NCBI GenBank assembly: GCA_964036195.1
Contig: OZ038451.1
Location: 20,100,318-20,164,317 of the forward strand
DNA: 64,000 nt
Reading direction: 5' to 3'
Source of the DNA: Sphaerolaimus hirsutus
Lineage: Eukaryota; Nematoda; Chromadorea; Monhysterida; Sphaerolaimidae
Each line of letters starts with the position of its first letter. Position 1 is the first letter of the stretch. A program made the position numbers and the translations under genes. The notes beneath the pieces are model-generated. The model was given only the letters and a program-made list of their open reading frames with translations. It was not told the DNA's origin and did no database searches. Shown piece after piece: positions 49,060 to 60,180 of the stretch.

Positions 49060-50825
49060 GTCAACGCTGTGAGAAAGTTTCGAATTGGTGTGAAAAAGTG
49101 TGTGATAAATTTATGTGGACATTTATTTCTTCCGTTTTCTTTTATTACCATTTTTATTTGCAAAATACCCCCCCCCATCTGTTAGACTAGTGAAAAAAAA
49201 ATAATTTCCACACTACAGTAACTCCTCTTCTTATAGCATATTTGTGGTCAATCACCGTATTTCCTCGAATTACCCCCCGGGGGGTTTATTTTTTCAGAGT
49301 GAAAATTTTGAGAGAAAAACGTGAAAAATGCAACAATAACCACCATTTATAAGTTTTTACAGCCTTATATAAGGATGTAGATGATATAAACGATGTTCTA
49401 ACGTAGTGTTTTGAACGTCTGTTATGCATTTCCCGGACCACAAATTCATCGTGCCCATTTTGAGGGGGGGTATTTTGAGGAAATACGGTAGTTGGGTCAA
49501 ATTTGAAGAAAAATGGCATGTTTAAGGCATATTTGGTGCAATGAGAAGATAGAAAGATAGGTATAGAATATTTTGACGAAATAATAATTCTCCCTTGAAC
49601 TTCCCCCTCTTCAAAAACGTCTGATAAAAACAATTCCACAGGAAAAATAATCGACAAATATTTACGGTATAACAGGTTTTAAAAAATGTAGACAAACACA
49701 GTGAAACGGTAACACATTTGCTGTTGGCTATTTGTTCTGTAAATTACATAATGAAACATCGAAAGTAGTCAGTTTTATCGAAATATCATGTAGATTCACC
49801 GTTCATTTTTGTTCAATTTACATAGGCAAATATTAACATAAAACATGACAGGTATGGTAATCTGACCCAGGAGCAACCCCGCACCACGTCAAGCAACAAA
49901 ATTCACAAAAACATCAATAATTCCTGAGTTGACATTTCTAGGTGAAATTTTTTAATTCCCCGTCAGTGTGAGGTAACACGCGCAGTAAGCAAACTACTGA
50001 TCGGTAAATCAACATTTCATTCGAAATTAGACTGACAATATTTGAGACCACCACGTGGCACTCCCGCAGTGTAAAGTGTGAAATGTAAAGTGTACAGTGT
50101 AAAGTGTGAAATTTCATGTAGTGTGAATTAAAAGAATAAATTGATTATTTACATGGTTTCGGCACTGCAATTTTCGACCGAAATTTGTCACTTGACAAGG
50201 TGAAATGGGATTGGCTCCTGATGGACGAAAAATATTGAATAACCAAATATGGAATAAAATTGGATAGTTTCTATTATGCATCATGAGAACACGGTTTGCT
50301 GTCAGAACTAACCCGGATTGTAAATCAGCGAAGGAAAAAATGGTAATTACAATTTAATGTGCTCTAAATTGGGCTGAAAAACGTTTTTTTAAAGAAATAA
50401 ATCACTTTAAAAAACACTTTTCTAAAATAAAAAATACACTATTCTACACAAAATGAACTTATATTAGTGCACAAAAAACATATTCAAACACAGAAACGAT
50501 ACGAAGTTATGCGTAAATAAAGTGCACGGTGATCACAGACAAATAAGTGGGCAAATGCGCTACACATGAATCTACCGTAACTGCTGTATTCAATGACGCA
50601 GTGGTTCAATGTTTTTTAAATTCCGCATCCGAACAGTTTTTGTGCGGAAATAATACGAAAATTTTATGTGCGGAATAAAAAGCAGGAAAAAACTCGCCTA
50701 CAATAATAGTAAACTATTATTTGTCAGACTAAATTACTTCAAACTTACTGCAAATAGCTAGGTATGTGTTTAAGAAATAGCATTGAAAAAATAATTTTTG
50801 CGTGGCGCAATCAAAGAAAACGAGG
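49060..50825. other. No gene seen; one TA element
   Basis: An ACCGTATTT element at 49254-49488 and a splice-site element copy at about 50066-50190 (GGCACTCCCGCAGTGTAAAG) lie in AT-rich intergenic DNA. Confidence 0.5.
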
Positions 50826-50833
50826 TACACAAC

Positions 50834-51694
50834 TAGGGTGTCAAATTTCCGTTTCCGCGGGAAAATTTTTTACCTTTCCATTTTCCAGCAGCTGAAAATT
50901 TTTTACCTTTCATTTTCTGTTTTCCGGCAGCCGAAAATTTTTACCTTTCCGTTTCCCGTTTTCCGGCAACTGAAATTTTTTCAGTTTTCCGTTTCCATTT
51001 TTCCGGCTGGAAATTTTTTTACCTTTATGTTTCCATTTTTCCAGGCCATTTTTCCATTTTCTCGCTTGATTTTCAGTTTTCTGCCATTTTTCATTATTTT
51101 TCCAATCTGTATTTATATTTTTCCACTATGATGTTTTTAACTACCAGGTTCTTGTGTCGTTCATAATTTTTATCTGTATCCAAATCTGTAAAAAACACAA
51201 AGTAATTTTGGACACATACTTTGCAGTCTGCTGAGTATACTTTTTACTGTTCAGTTACATCAAAGTTCACTTTTGCTAAATTCTTATTGTTGTTGTAGTG
51301 TACTTTTGCTACCTTTTGATGATTTTTTGTTGGTTCAGTTAAGCTTGAACTACAAGTGAAGTTACTGGCATGATCCATAGTTGCGGAATGTACAGCTACC
51401 ACAATCAAACCCAAACAGGCAAACCTGCATCCTTCTGCAAATTTGTCCATTTCCGTGCAAATTTCACTTTATTTTTTCCATTTCAGTGAAAATTTCGCTT
51501 TCCGTTTTCCGGCATTTTATTTTTCCGTTTTCCGGCTGATAATTATTGTTTACCTTTCCGTTTTCCGCTGAGTGAAATTTTTTTACCTTTCCATTTTCCG
51601 TTTTCCGGCAGAATTTTTTTTACCTTTCCGTTTTCTGTAAAGTGAAAAAATTTTACCTTTCCGTTTTCCGTAAAAAAATTTTTTTGACACCCTA
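50834..51694. mobile_element. hAT-like element, CCGTTTTCCGG core
   Basis: Inverted ends TAGGGTGTCAAA and TTTGACACCCTA. The 8-bp duplication TACACAAC is at 50826-50833 and 51695-51702. Both ends are filled with TTACCTTTCCGTTTTCCGG repeats. A TACTCGGCGG MITE end (ACTTTGCAGTCTGCTGAGTA) is embedded at about 51220. Confidence 0.92.
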
Positions 51695-52034
51695 TACACA
51701 ACCATTTTTCCCAGTGTGCGGGGCGAAAATTAGTGCCGTGGTGTAAATATAAAATAAAAAATATTTTAGGGTGTATTTACAATAGAATTTCTAAATAAGA
51801 ATACATATTATACTAATATATTCATACACTCTATTCTTTCTATTCTCTACGCATATTAATCAATTTACAGGTCTACGTACAAAAAATAAAAAGTAATTAC
51901 ATATATAGTTTCGCATTTGAAAAGAGAAGATTAGCATTGCATGAAAATCATTTGTTTGCAGTCGTTCACTGTCAAATGGCGAAAAAAAGACATGAAAAAT
52001 GTACAAGTGCCACAAGAAGACAAACAACTAAATA

Positions 52035-52425
52035 CCGTATTTCCTCGAATTACCCCACGGGGGGTTATTTTTTTCAGAGTGGAAATTTTGAGGGGGGTAT
52101 TTCGCGGGGGGTTTATTTCGCCAGAAATTTTTCGAAATCCCAGTACTAAATTGTTGTTTGAAAGGTACACAAACGTCGTAAAATGCAACAAAAACCGCGA
52201 TTTATAACACTCTATGGACTTCTATTTCGTTCTCCATACACTAAATTGGGGGGGGGGGTGTTTCGAGGGTTTTTTAGGTTCATAGTGCTCATTTTGAGGG
52301 GGGGGGGGTATTTCGAGGGGGTTTATAAGTTCATAGTGCCAATTTTTTGGGGGGGGGGTATTTCGAGACGGGGGGTATTTCGAGACGGGTGGCATTTCGA
52401 GACATGGTATTTCGAGAAAATACGG
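52035..52425. mobile_element. ACCGTATTT-family TA element
   Basis: CCGTATTTCCTCGAATTACC to TTCGAGAAAATACGG, with TA flanks, and several TTTCGAGACGGG blocks near the right end. Confidence 0.7.
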
Positions 52426-52662
52426 TAGTTGCAATGAACAAGTGTACGAAAAAGCACCGTTGACAAAAATGTCGAGTAAAATCAGAGGCCAATCCCAGAC
52501 CCTGTAAAATGTGAAACAGCCAGTAAAAGAGGAAATGTGACAAATTACAGGGAATTTTAAAGGGTCTGGGAGCGGCACCAAGAATAAAAATATGTCCAAA
52601 GCATCCTTCAATCCATAACAAACACCGGCCAAAGTGAAAAAGGTAATATTTGTACAGATCAT
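52400..52662 (-). CDS. Possible exon pair of a small membrane protein (unrecognised)
   Basis: On the minus strand an open stretch from Met at 52662 encodes a hydrophobic segment (ITFFTLAGVCYGL, then DIFLFLV), then runs into a splice-site element. Its CCCT/GTAATT donor and TTTACAG/GGT acceptor are both in phase 0, and the frame then continues to about 52430, where another transposon begins. No homologue is recognised, and there is no clear upstream or downstream exon. It could be chance. Confidence 0.25.
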
Positions 52663-52784
52663 GATTAATGAATATATATACGTCCTACATTAAATCTAAC
52701 TAATGTATGCCATTTTTTGTTGTACGTAAATAATCAAACGGTCACAAAAAATCTCAAACCAACCCCCCCCCCAAGAAAAAAAAT

Positions 52785-55700
52785 TCACTTAGAATCTACC
52801 AGTTGCCACAAAAACTGCCTCCCCCGGCGACAAGGCAATAATTGTACGAGATTATCTTCCACAGCTACACAGGAGCCACTCGCGTCGTTGTACAGCTGCA
52901 CCAGCAAGCTGTTGGGCTGCGTGTCGGGCAAAAAGTTGGACTTCAATTTTTTTGTTGAAATCAATGAAAGCGAAACAATGAAACTTTGAAAATAATGGAA
53001 AAATTGAGATTAATTGAAAAATATACAAAAACCTTGATATTTTGAAAGCTATTGTGAAATTTTTTTTTAAAATTAAGTCGATGGACTTCTTTATTTATTT
53101 ATTGTATATTTTTTGGTTCTACTTAGGTGCGATTTTTTATATCTTATATTTGAATTTGAACGGACGGATTGCGTTCGATTCACGGTCGATTTTTTGCAGT
53201 TTTGAAAAGTACAAATTCAATTAGCTTAAGCAACGGTATCAGACAGAAAAACCCGAAACAAAACCAATCCAAAAAACCTACCAAATTATTCACTTTCCAC
53301 TCCTGAAACCCAAAATTAAGGTGACACTTGACCAATCTAGGCATAGTATCAGCATTCAAACACAGATGATATCTCTGATTCAACAAAGTGTTCAATCTGA
53401 ATTCACCAAAATTGGTCTCTTGCCAAGTATTTGGAGATGTGCCCTCAGTGAGAGCAGTGTCACATTGACATAAAGTGACTAAAGAGCCTTTTTTAGGAAC
53501 TTCATCATTTGAGCATAGACATTGCTGGGTAAGTGGTGAAAATATCTGAAAGTGAATGGACTATTTTAAGGGAAACGGAAGTCAGTCTCGGAGGGCTCGC
53601 ACCCTGTTAAGTGTAAAGTTCAGTGTCAAATGTCATGTAAAATGCCGATTAAAATAAAAAGAACGATTTCTTTATAGAACTTTTGACATTTTGCATGACA
53701 TTTGACACGTTATGGGAGGACGGTTGCCACCAGTAGTGAGATATTTATAATTTGTCAAATTTCATGTAACGCTCGTTTAAAATTACATTCAATTTTATCG
53801 GCACTTAACATCTTACATGGCATTTTTCAAAGTCGTATTACATTCCACATTACACAGAGTGCGGGACTGGCTCCTGGGATAGTTGGAATAATAAAAAATC
53901 GCGTCGAAAATTCATATGGATCTGTTTTCAAAGCGAATTTCAAAGGGCGTATAAATACAGGTACAAAATAGCGCAGAACTTTCAGGATCTGCCCCCCCCC
54001 CGTGGATCGACACACAAAAAATTCTGGTAAAATATCGAGCATCGATATCAAAAACATCGATAAAAACATGCAAACCTTGACCACTCTCTTCACTTGCGCC
54101 ACTTTCTTATTGGATGCTATACCCTGCACTTCTGCACCCGGGTCCAGTATCTGTGGGTACACATTATCCAGGTACCATTGAAACGACTTGCACTGTAACT
54201 TATGTCTCAGTTCAACCCGGGAACTTATGTCTCCCACATCCATTGTGCGCAGGTGGGACCTTTCTGCGTAGAATCGTTCCTGGGAAAAGTCGGGGGGGGG
54301 GAATTCAACAGGGTAAACGAGAGCAGCTAATGGAAATGACGAAATTATAATAATGTGTTGCCACAATGTGAAAATATGCTCTGCTATCAATGATGACCTC
54401 AATTAAAAGTGCGCCCTAGCAATATACATATCGAAAACGACATCACCACTCAGCACGAATGACGGTAATACACCACAATGTCCATTTTAAGCAACTTTGT
54501 TGCGAGAGTGTAAAATCAACACCTTTTTTTCAACAAATCAACAAGTATTTTATTGACATTGAATGTCGACAAAAATCACGATTCTTCAGCAAAACAAAAA
54601 ATAGTAATTTATATAAATACGCCAACTGAACACCCCTCCTAACCAAATATTGATCCATCCAAACCCTTGCCGTTCTCACAGAATTCAATGCCATTGTGTC
54701 CGTTTTATTCGGGGAGCCATAGGGTCTAGTTTTGCGGAAAATGTGACCCACTCGGGAACAGGGCAAGATGTATAGGGAGCCGCCACACATCCAGATCTGA
54801 AATAGGTTGTGTTTAGGATTGAAAAATGGGTGATTATTATAATTAAATATGATCTAAGAAAATCTCACAGAAAGAAAATCTTTGAAAATCTTTGGAAAAT
54901 CCTACAAAAAATATTAATCAAAAATCTTATATTTATGGATACATCGTTAAATATATTTCCCAGACTTTTTTTGCTGAAAAGATAGCTAAAATTTTGTTGT
55001 TGTGGTTTTTTGGGGGGGGGGGCTGAGAACGGGCTCGTGCTGTGCTTTTTCAGGAGCCTGTAGCTGTACGCACAGAAACTCGGCACGCACAGAAGCCCGT
55101 TACGCACAGAAGTCAACTCGCTGCGCACAGAAACTCGGCCCGCACATAGCTGATGCCATGTGCGTGCCGAGTTTCTGTGCCTACAAAGTTTATGTGATTT
55201 TTCACATTCTCTTCTATTCTATTCCCTATGTATAGCAGTAGTTGACACCCAAAATTTTGCCAACCGTTACATCTGTTTTCTACATATTTGACTTTCGCGA
55301 TTGCGAATGTAAAATATGTAGAAAACAGCTGCAACGTTTGATGAAATTTCAGGTGTCAACTACTTCAACACACATGAAAATCCTGAACTCAGATAGCCGA
55401 CTTGTCCGACAGGGCCCAGTTGTGTGCGTAACGGGCGTCTGTGCGTGGCGGGTTTTGATTCTGTGCGTAACGGGCGCGTGTGCGTAACGGGTTTCTGTGC
55501 GTAATGAGCCTGGCCCCTTTTTCAGTGCTTTTTCAAGGTATAGAAAGCAGAAAAAGAAAAAACCGCTAAAAAAAGTTAAAAACAGTCAAAATAGACAAGG
55601 TAATTAGGACAAGGCCCTAGGGTTCAAACGGGATTGACTTTTCGGGATCGGGATCGGGATTCACTTTTTGAGATTTCGGGATCGGGATCGGGATTGGGGT

Positions 55701-58700
55701 TTCGGGATCGGGATCGGGATCGGGATTGGCCGGGATTGGGGTCACGGGATCGGGATTGGCATTTTTTCGGGATCGGGATTGGGGTCTAGGGATAGCGATT
55801 TTCGTCACTGTTCTGGCATTCACAGTTGTTCATAAAGGTCTCAAAACACTGTTGGAAGCCAGAAAAGTCACATAAAATGGACGCTTGGGGTCTGCGTTCA
55901 CATTTTTGCACGCAAAAATGTCATTTTTTCACTTTTCATAATTTCCACTATTTTTTCCGGGATCGGGATCCCGGACTTGGGAGATTCTCGGGATCGGGAT
56001 TTGAAAGTTTTCGGGATCGGGATCGGGATTGGTATTTTTGGATTTCGGGATCGGGATCGGGATTGGGGTTTCGGGATCGGGATCGGGACTGCCAAATCCC
56101 GGAATTTCACGGGATCCGGGATCGGGATCGGGATCCCGTTTGAACCCTACAAGGCCCTCGATTTTTTCGAATGTTCCTAATTTTCCAACATTACAAAGCG
56201 ATAAAAATGCACCCGGAGAGACCAAAACCGCACCCGAAAAGAGATTTCGACATTTTCCGCGCCCCAAATATCCATGCCGCTGTCGTACTCGCCGAGTTCA
56301 TGGAAATATGCCTTTTGTATTGCGAATAGACCCCCTGCCATTGTGGGGGACCTGCGATTGAAGGGAGCCCATTCAAAAATTAAATAAACATTGGAATTTG
56401 AATATAATGATAACGATTATAAAGACAACAATGGTGGCAGTCCCGCGCTTTGTAACGTGTAGAGTTAAGTGTCAAATAATATGTAAGAGAAAAAATTTTA
56501 TTACTGGACTTTTGACATTTTGCATGGCATTTTACAATTTTCTATGATATTTTACATGACATCTGACACTTCACAGGGAGCGGAAGTGTCACCAGGATCT
56601 AAAAACAGAAAAAAACAATCAAACAAACTTCAACGGTCTCACATAATTCATCTTATCCTTTACATAAGCGGCATCCGGATAATTCCATTTGAAAAACAAT
56701 GACCAATTAAAACCGCCGTAACAAAGCGGCGCTTTTACATATTTGAATGTGTCAGGGTCAATGATGTCGATCAATGGACAGACAACTCTGAAAAAGTGCA
56801 AAATATCCAATTAGTTCGATCGGATTCGAACACACGAAGATTAGAAACTTCGACAGACCTGTGAGGATCTTGTTTAATTTCGTTCAAAAGCGGCTCCAAC
56901 CAATGTATGTTCACTTCGCAATGGCTGTCCAAGAAAACTAGTACCTGTGATGGCATTGACTGTTTTTAAAAATACTAAGCGATTTTATAAACACTAGAAA
57001 TAACATACTATTTTCGATTTTTTACCGAAAAGCACACGCTCTGACAGAAATTATAATGAATGCAGCAATTTGAGCTAGATATTCGAGGCGCAAATATGAG
57101 ATCGACAATAAATATTTGTATCTAAACATATATTTGATACAATATGTCGATATTTTGATGTCGATTTGAAGTGCTTTTGAAATTAGACAGGATATTTACC
57201 ACCAAACTTGTATTCATAAAAAGAATATGAAAAAATCTACGCACTTCCCCCGTTGCCATTTGGGCGCCTGCAATTTTGGCCCTTATCAATCCATGTCTAC
57301 TTTCCATTCGACTCATTTTAACCAAATCAGTCGGCCAATGGTTATCAGCGTAAGTTCGCAAATCTGTTGGCAGCATGCCAGAATCACTGAAATCGTCAAT
57401 TAGCAGTATTTCGTGGATAAACTCCGCCGGCGTGCGATCCAAAATTGAATTGACCATTCTGATTAGAGCTGATTGTGCCTCATTGTAATAACAAATAATT
57501 ATGGATGCCTTCGGAAGGTCGATTGAGTAAGTTTGTTCGCGGCATCTGTGCAGAGAAAAGCGTGATTAACACGGATCCTTAAATAAGCCCCCCCCCCCCG
57601 CCTTGATACATCGGTTAGTGTAATAAGCCTTGCTAGTTTGGCGAGAAAAACCCCCCCAACCCTAGGCTGTTTATGATGAAGGTTGTATTCACGCCAGACC
57701 ATACTACCATGCACATATCACGACAGACACATGTAAAATATGCTCATGCGTCAAAATATGCAAATACCGTAATTGCTTGAAAACTACACATGAATTACCC
57801 GTGACAAGAGGCAGAAAAGAATAAGCACCCTTGAATAATTCCCCAATTTAGGCACATCATAAATTTGTCCCATGCTAACAAAAATGGCAAATTCCGCGAA
57901 CCCCTGAGAAAATTACTCCAAATTGATCCGCTGCCAAAAACTTACAATTCATGCCGATGGTCAGACAATTCTCTGCGATCTCCGATCCGATCAGAAACTA
58001 AAACATTGAAAGAATACCTCTCGTAACCAAATTTTCTTTTTTTAGCATCATCCTCGTTCCGAATTAGGCCCATCTCTTGAAATTTCATTGTGGTAGATAT
58101 CTGTAATTTTTAGTGCTGACAATTATTTTTTTACTGCTAATACAATGTAAGTGCTGATAATTATTTTCGAAAAATTTCACATTGAACATAAAATTTGATT
58201 TTTTTATTAACTTTGACAATTCAAATCAAACGGAAATTAAACACACCTCATCAATTAGTTGGAACGAGCTGCCATTTTCACCCGTACTTTGCGTGCTTAC
58301 AGTGTGTGGAGATTCTGGAAATAAATATAAGGTTAAATTAAAAGTATAATATTCCCATATTTTTGCCAATTCCCAGGGCACTTTCAATTCCCATTACATG
58401 ACTTTTGACACTTTGCATGAAATTTGACAAACTCCGAAAGTGGCACCAGGGGCACTTGAATAGTAAGTAGTAACACTAATGCCGGAGAAATGAGCAAAAA
58501 GTATATTTTAGGATTTTGTCGTTTCATATTTTGGAGGGACAAGAAGCGTATTTTTAAACGGCCCCGTTGTGAAAAAAGTTTTTTCCTCATTTTTTAAAGA
58601 CTTCAAATTTGCCAAAATTCCACTAAAACACTGTATTTCGCAGTACAGCCAGGCGAAAATTATTTGAAAACTTTTGGCCTATTTCAACCCTCAAAATCAC

Positions 58701-58934
58701 AATAGTTAACCTAACCCCGCTCACATAAAAACCTCATAACATAAAAACCAATTTTAAAAAGCCGAAAAAATTCGACGCCAACAAACCAGTTCTATGCAAA
58801 AGTTGAGGCTTTGCCGTACCCGAGCTGGACGAATTCCAATAAGAGATAGTCATCATCGAAGTGATAAAACAGCCGATTATGCAGTACACCAAAAATCTCG
58901 ACATTTTTGACATCATGACGGAAAATCTTGGCAC
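52785..58934 (-). CDS. GALNT: Polypeptide N-acetylgalactosaminyltransferase (mucin-type O-glycosylation)
   Basis: Golgi type II membrane enzyme that moves GalNAc from UDP-GalNAc to Ser/Thr. Eleven exons: 58934-58787, 58314-58247, 58100-57946, 57545-57245, 56944-56859, 56787-56629, 56351-56234, 54796-54644, 54279-54103, 53545-53282, 52940-52785. They sum to 1785 nt (594 aa), and all phases match. Residues about 14-31 form the signal anchor, followed by a Ser/Thr-rich stem. The GT-A domain has IIICYYNEA, the Mn-binding DxH (D230-S-H232 in FLDSHCEV), the Gal/GalNAc-T motif WGAEN (about 335-339) and H363 in VGHIFR. The C-terminal ricin B-like lectin domain (exons 9-11) has QCLCSND, LCLNAD and a final QFLWQL, but its CLD motifs are weak, so lectin binding may be reduced. 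Introns hold a GATCGG-cored hAT-like element and several splice-site elements. Orthology to a particular GALNT is not determined. Confidence 0.96.
53585..53880. mobile_element. Splice-site element(s) in a GALNT intron
   Basis: GCTCGCACCCTGTTAAGTG at the left, GACGGTTGCCACCAG in the middle and GTGCGGGACTGGCTCCTGGG at the right suggest two overlapping copies. Other intronic copies: about 56432-56595 and 58375-58455 (GALNT), 48252-48413 (YjbQ), 43708-43812 (ELP4), 40085-40244 (LDLa). Confidence 0.55.
55010..55515. repeat. GCGCACAGAAACTCGG inverted-end repeat in a GALNT intron
   Basis: The left edge holds CGCACAGAAACTCGG/CGCACAGAAGCCCGTTACG units; the right edge holds GTGCGTAACGGGTTTCTGTGC. The middle contains TTTTCTACATATTTGAC and its inverse. 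Confidence 0.55.
55618..56149. mobile_element. hAT-like element, GATCGG satellite core
   Basis: Inverted ends TAGGGTTCAAACGGGAT and ATCCCGTTTGAACCCTA. The 8-bp duplication CAAGGCCC is at 55610-55617 and 56150-56157. The body is mainly GGGATCGGGATCGGG in both halves. It lies in a GALNT intron. Confidence 0.93.
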
Positions 58935-60180
58935 GCGGCCAAAACAAACGGGGCAAATTTAATAGCCGAAATGCATAGTGAAATGGTTGAAATCCGCTTC
59001 GAAAAGTGACACGCCTACATGCTTTGAAAATTGGCGCCAGCTGCGCGAGCGATTAAAAATGCATGCAATGTGGAAATGGATTACATTCAGCGTAGATAAA
59101 ATAAAAGTGTGAGTAAGGACTTGCAATTGTCAAGGGAGCCCGGAAAATCGACCAAAATTTGAATTTAAATACAAGCAGCACAAGTAAATGTTTTTGGATT
59201 TTCTTCATTTTTCAAGTGTGGACGTAAAATTCAGCATAAAGTACGTAAATACATAGGTAAGCATTACACCAGAAATACAACCGATCACATGCTTGAAGCA
59301 TACAGTAAAAAGAGTTGACACGAACATATATTTTTACAGGTGCTTAACAGTTAAATGCAACTGAACGTAGCTCAAATTGCACGCGAAAAATAATTACAGG
59401 AAGTCTTTTGACCTATTTACCTCGCATTTTTAAACTCGTACATAGCATGATAACATCAATCTTTGTATCCACTGACATTGTAAATTCACAACTGAAAACA
59501 TAGATAATATTATTCACATAAATATGGTACATTTTGGAGCATTAGTTGAAATTTTGTTTCCATATCGAAACTTTTTGGATTTTGGAGAATAGGGAAAATT
59601 GAAGGAAATCTGGTAAACTTGATATTTCAAAAGCTGAAAATTGGCACCTGGGTGAAATACGCAAGTGGACAAGTGATAACAAGTGTCAACTTTCTTAAGA
59701 AAATTGGTCTCAACTTTCAAGCAACTGGTAAGTGCTTATGAGTTTATATGTGGCATTTAAAATTTACCCTGTCACTTTTGAGTTTACTTGCGACTTGACT
59801 TACTCATCACCTATCATTTTACTTATCAATTGTCTACTTGCGGAATTGGATAGCGGAAAAATATATAAGTACATTTATATGTACGCATGATACAGTGCCT
59901 TTACAATCTAGATGCCAAAACCACGAACGTTTAAATTTTACCGAGGAACATGTCGAACTTCCGGGAAACTCAACAATTGATAGAATGCGGGTACCTCGAA
60001 AAGGGAACAAAAATTTCGAACATAGCGATGCAAATGTCAACATTTATTTATTCTTAACATTTACCGTTTCATTTAACAGAGCGTAAATAATGAACGTCAA
60101 CTAAAAATTCAATGCAAAAAACCACAAACTCAAAAGCACCAGCGCATCTCGGTCAACTCAAAACTCTTATCGTCATAATT

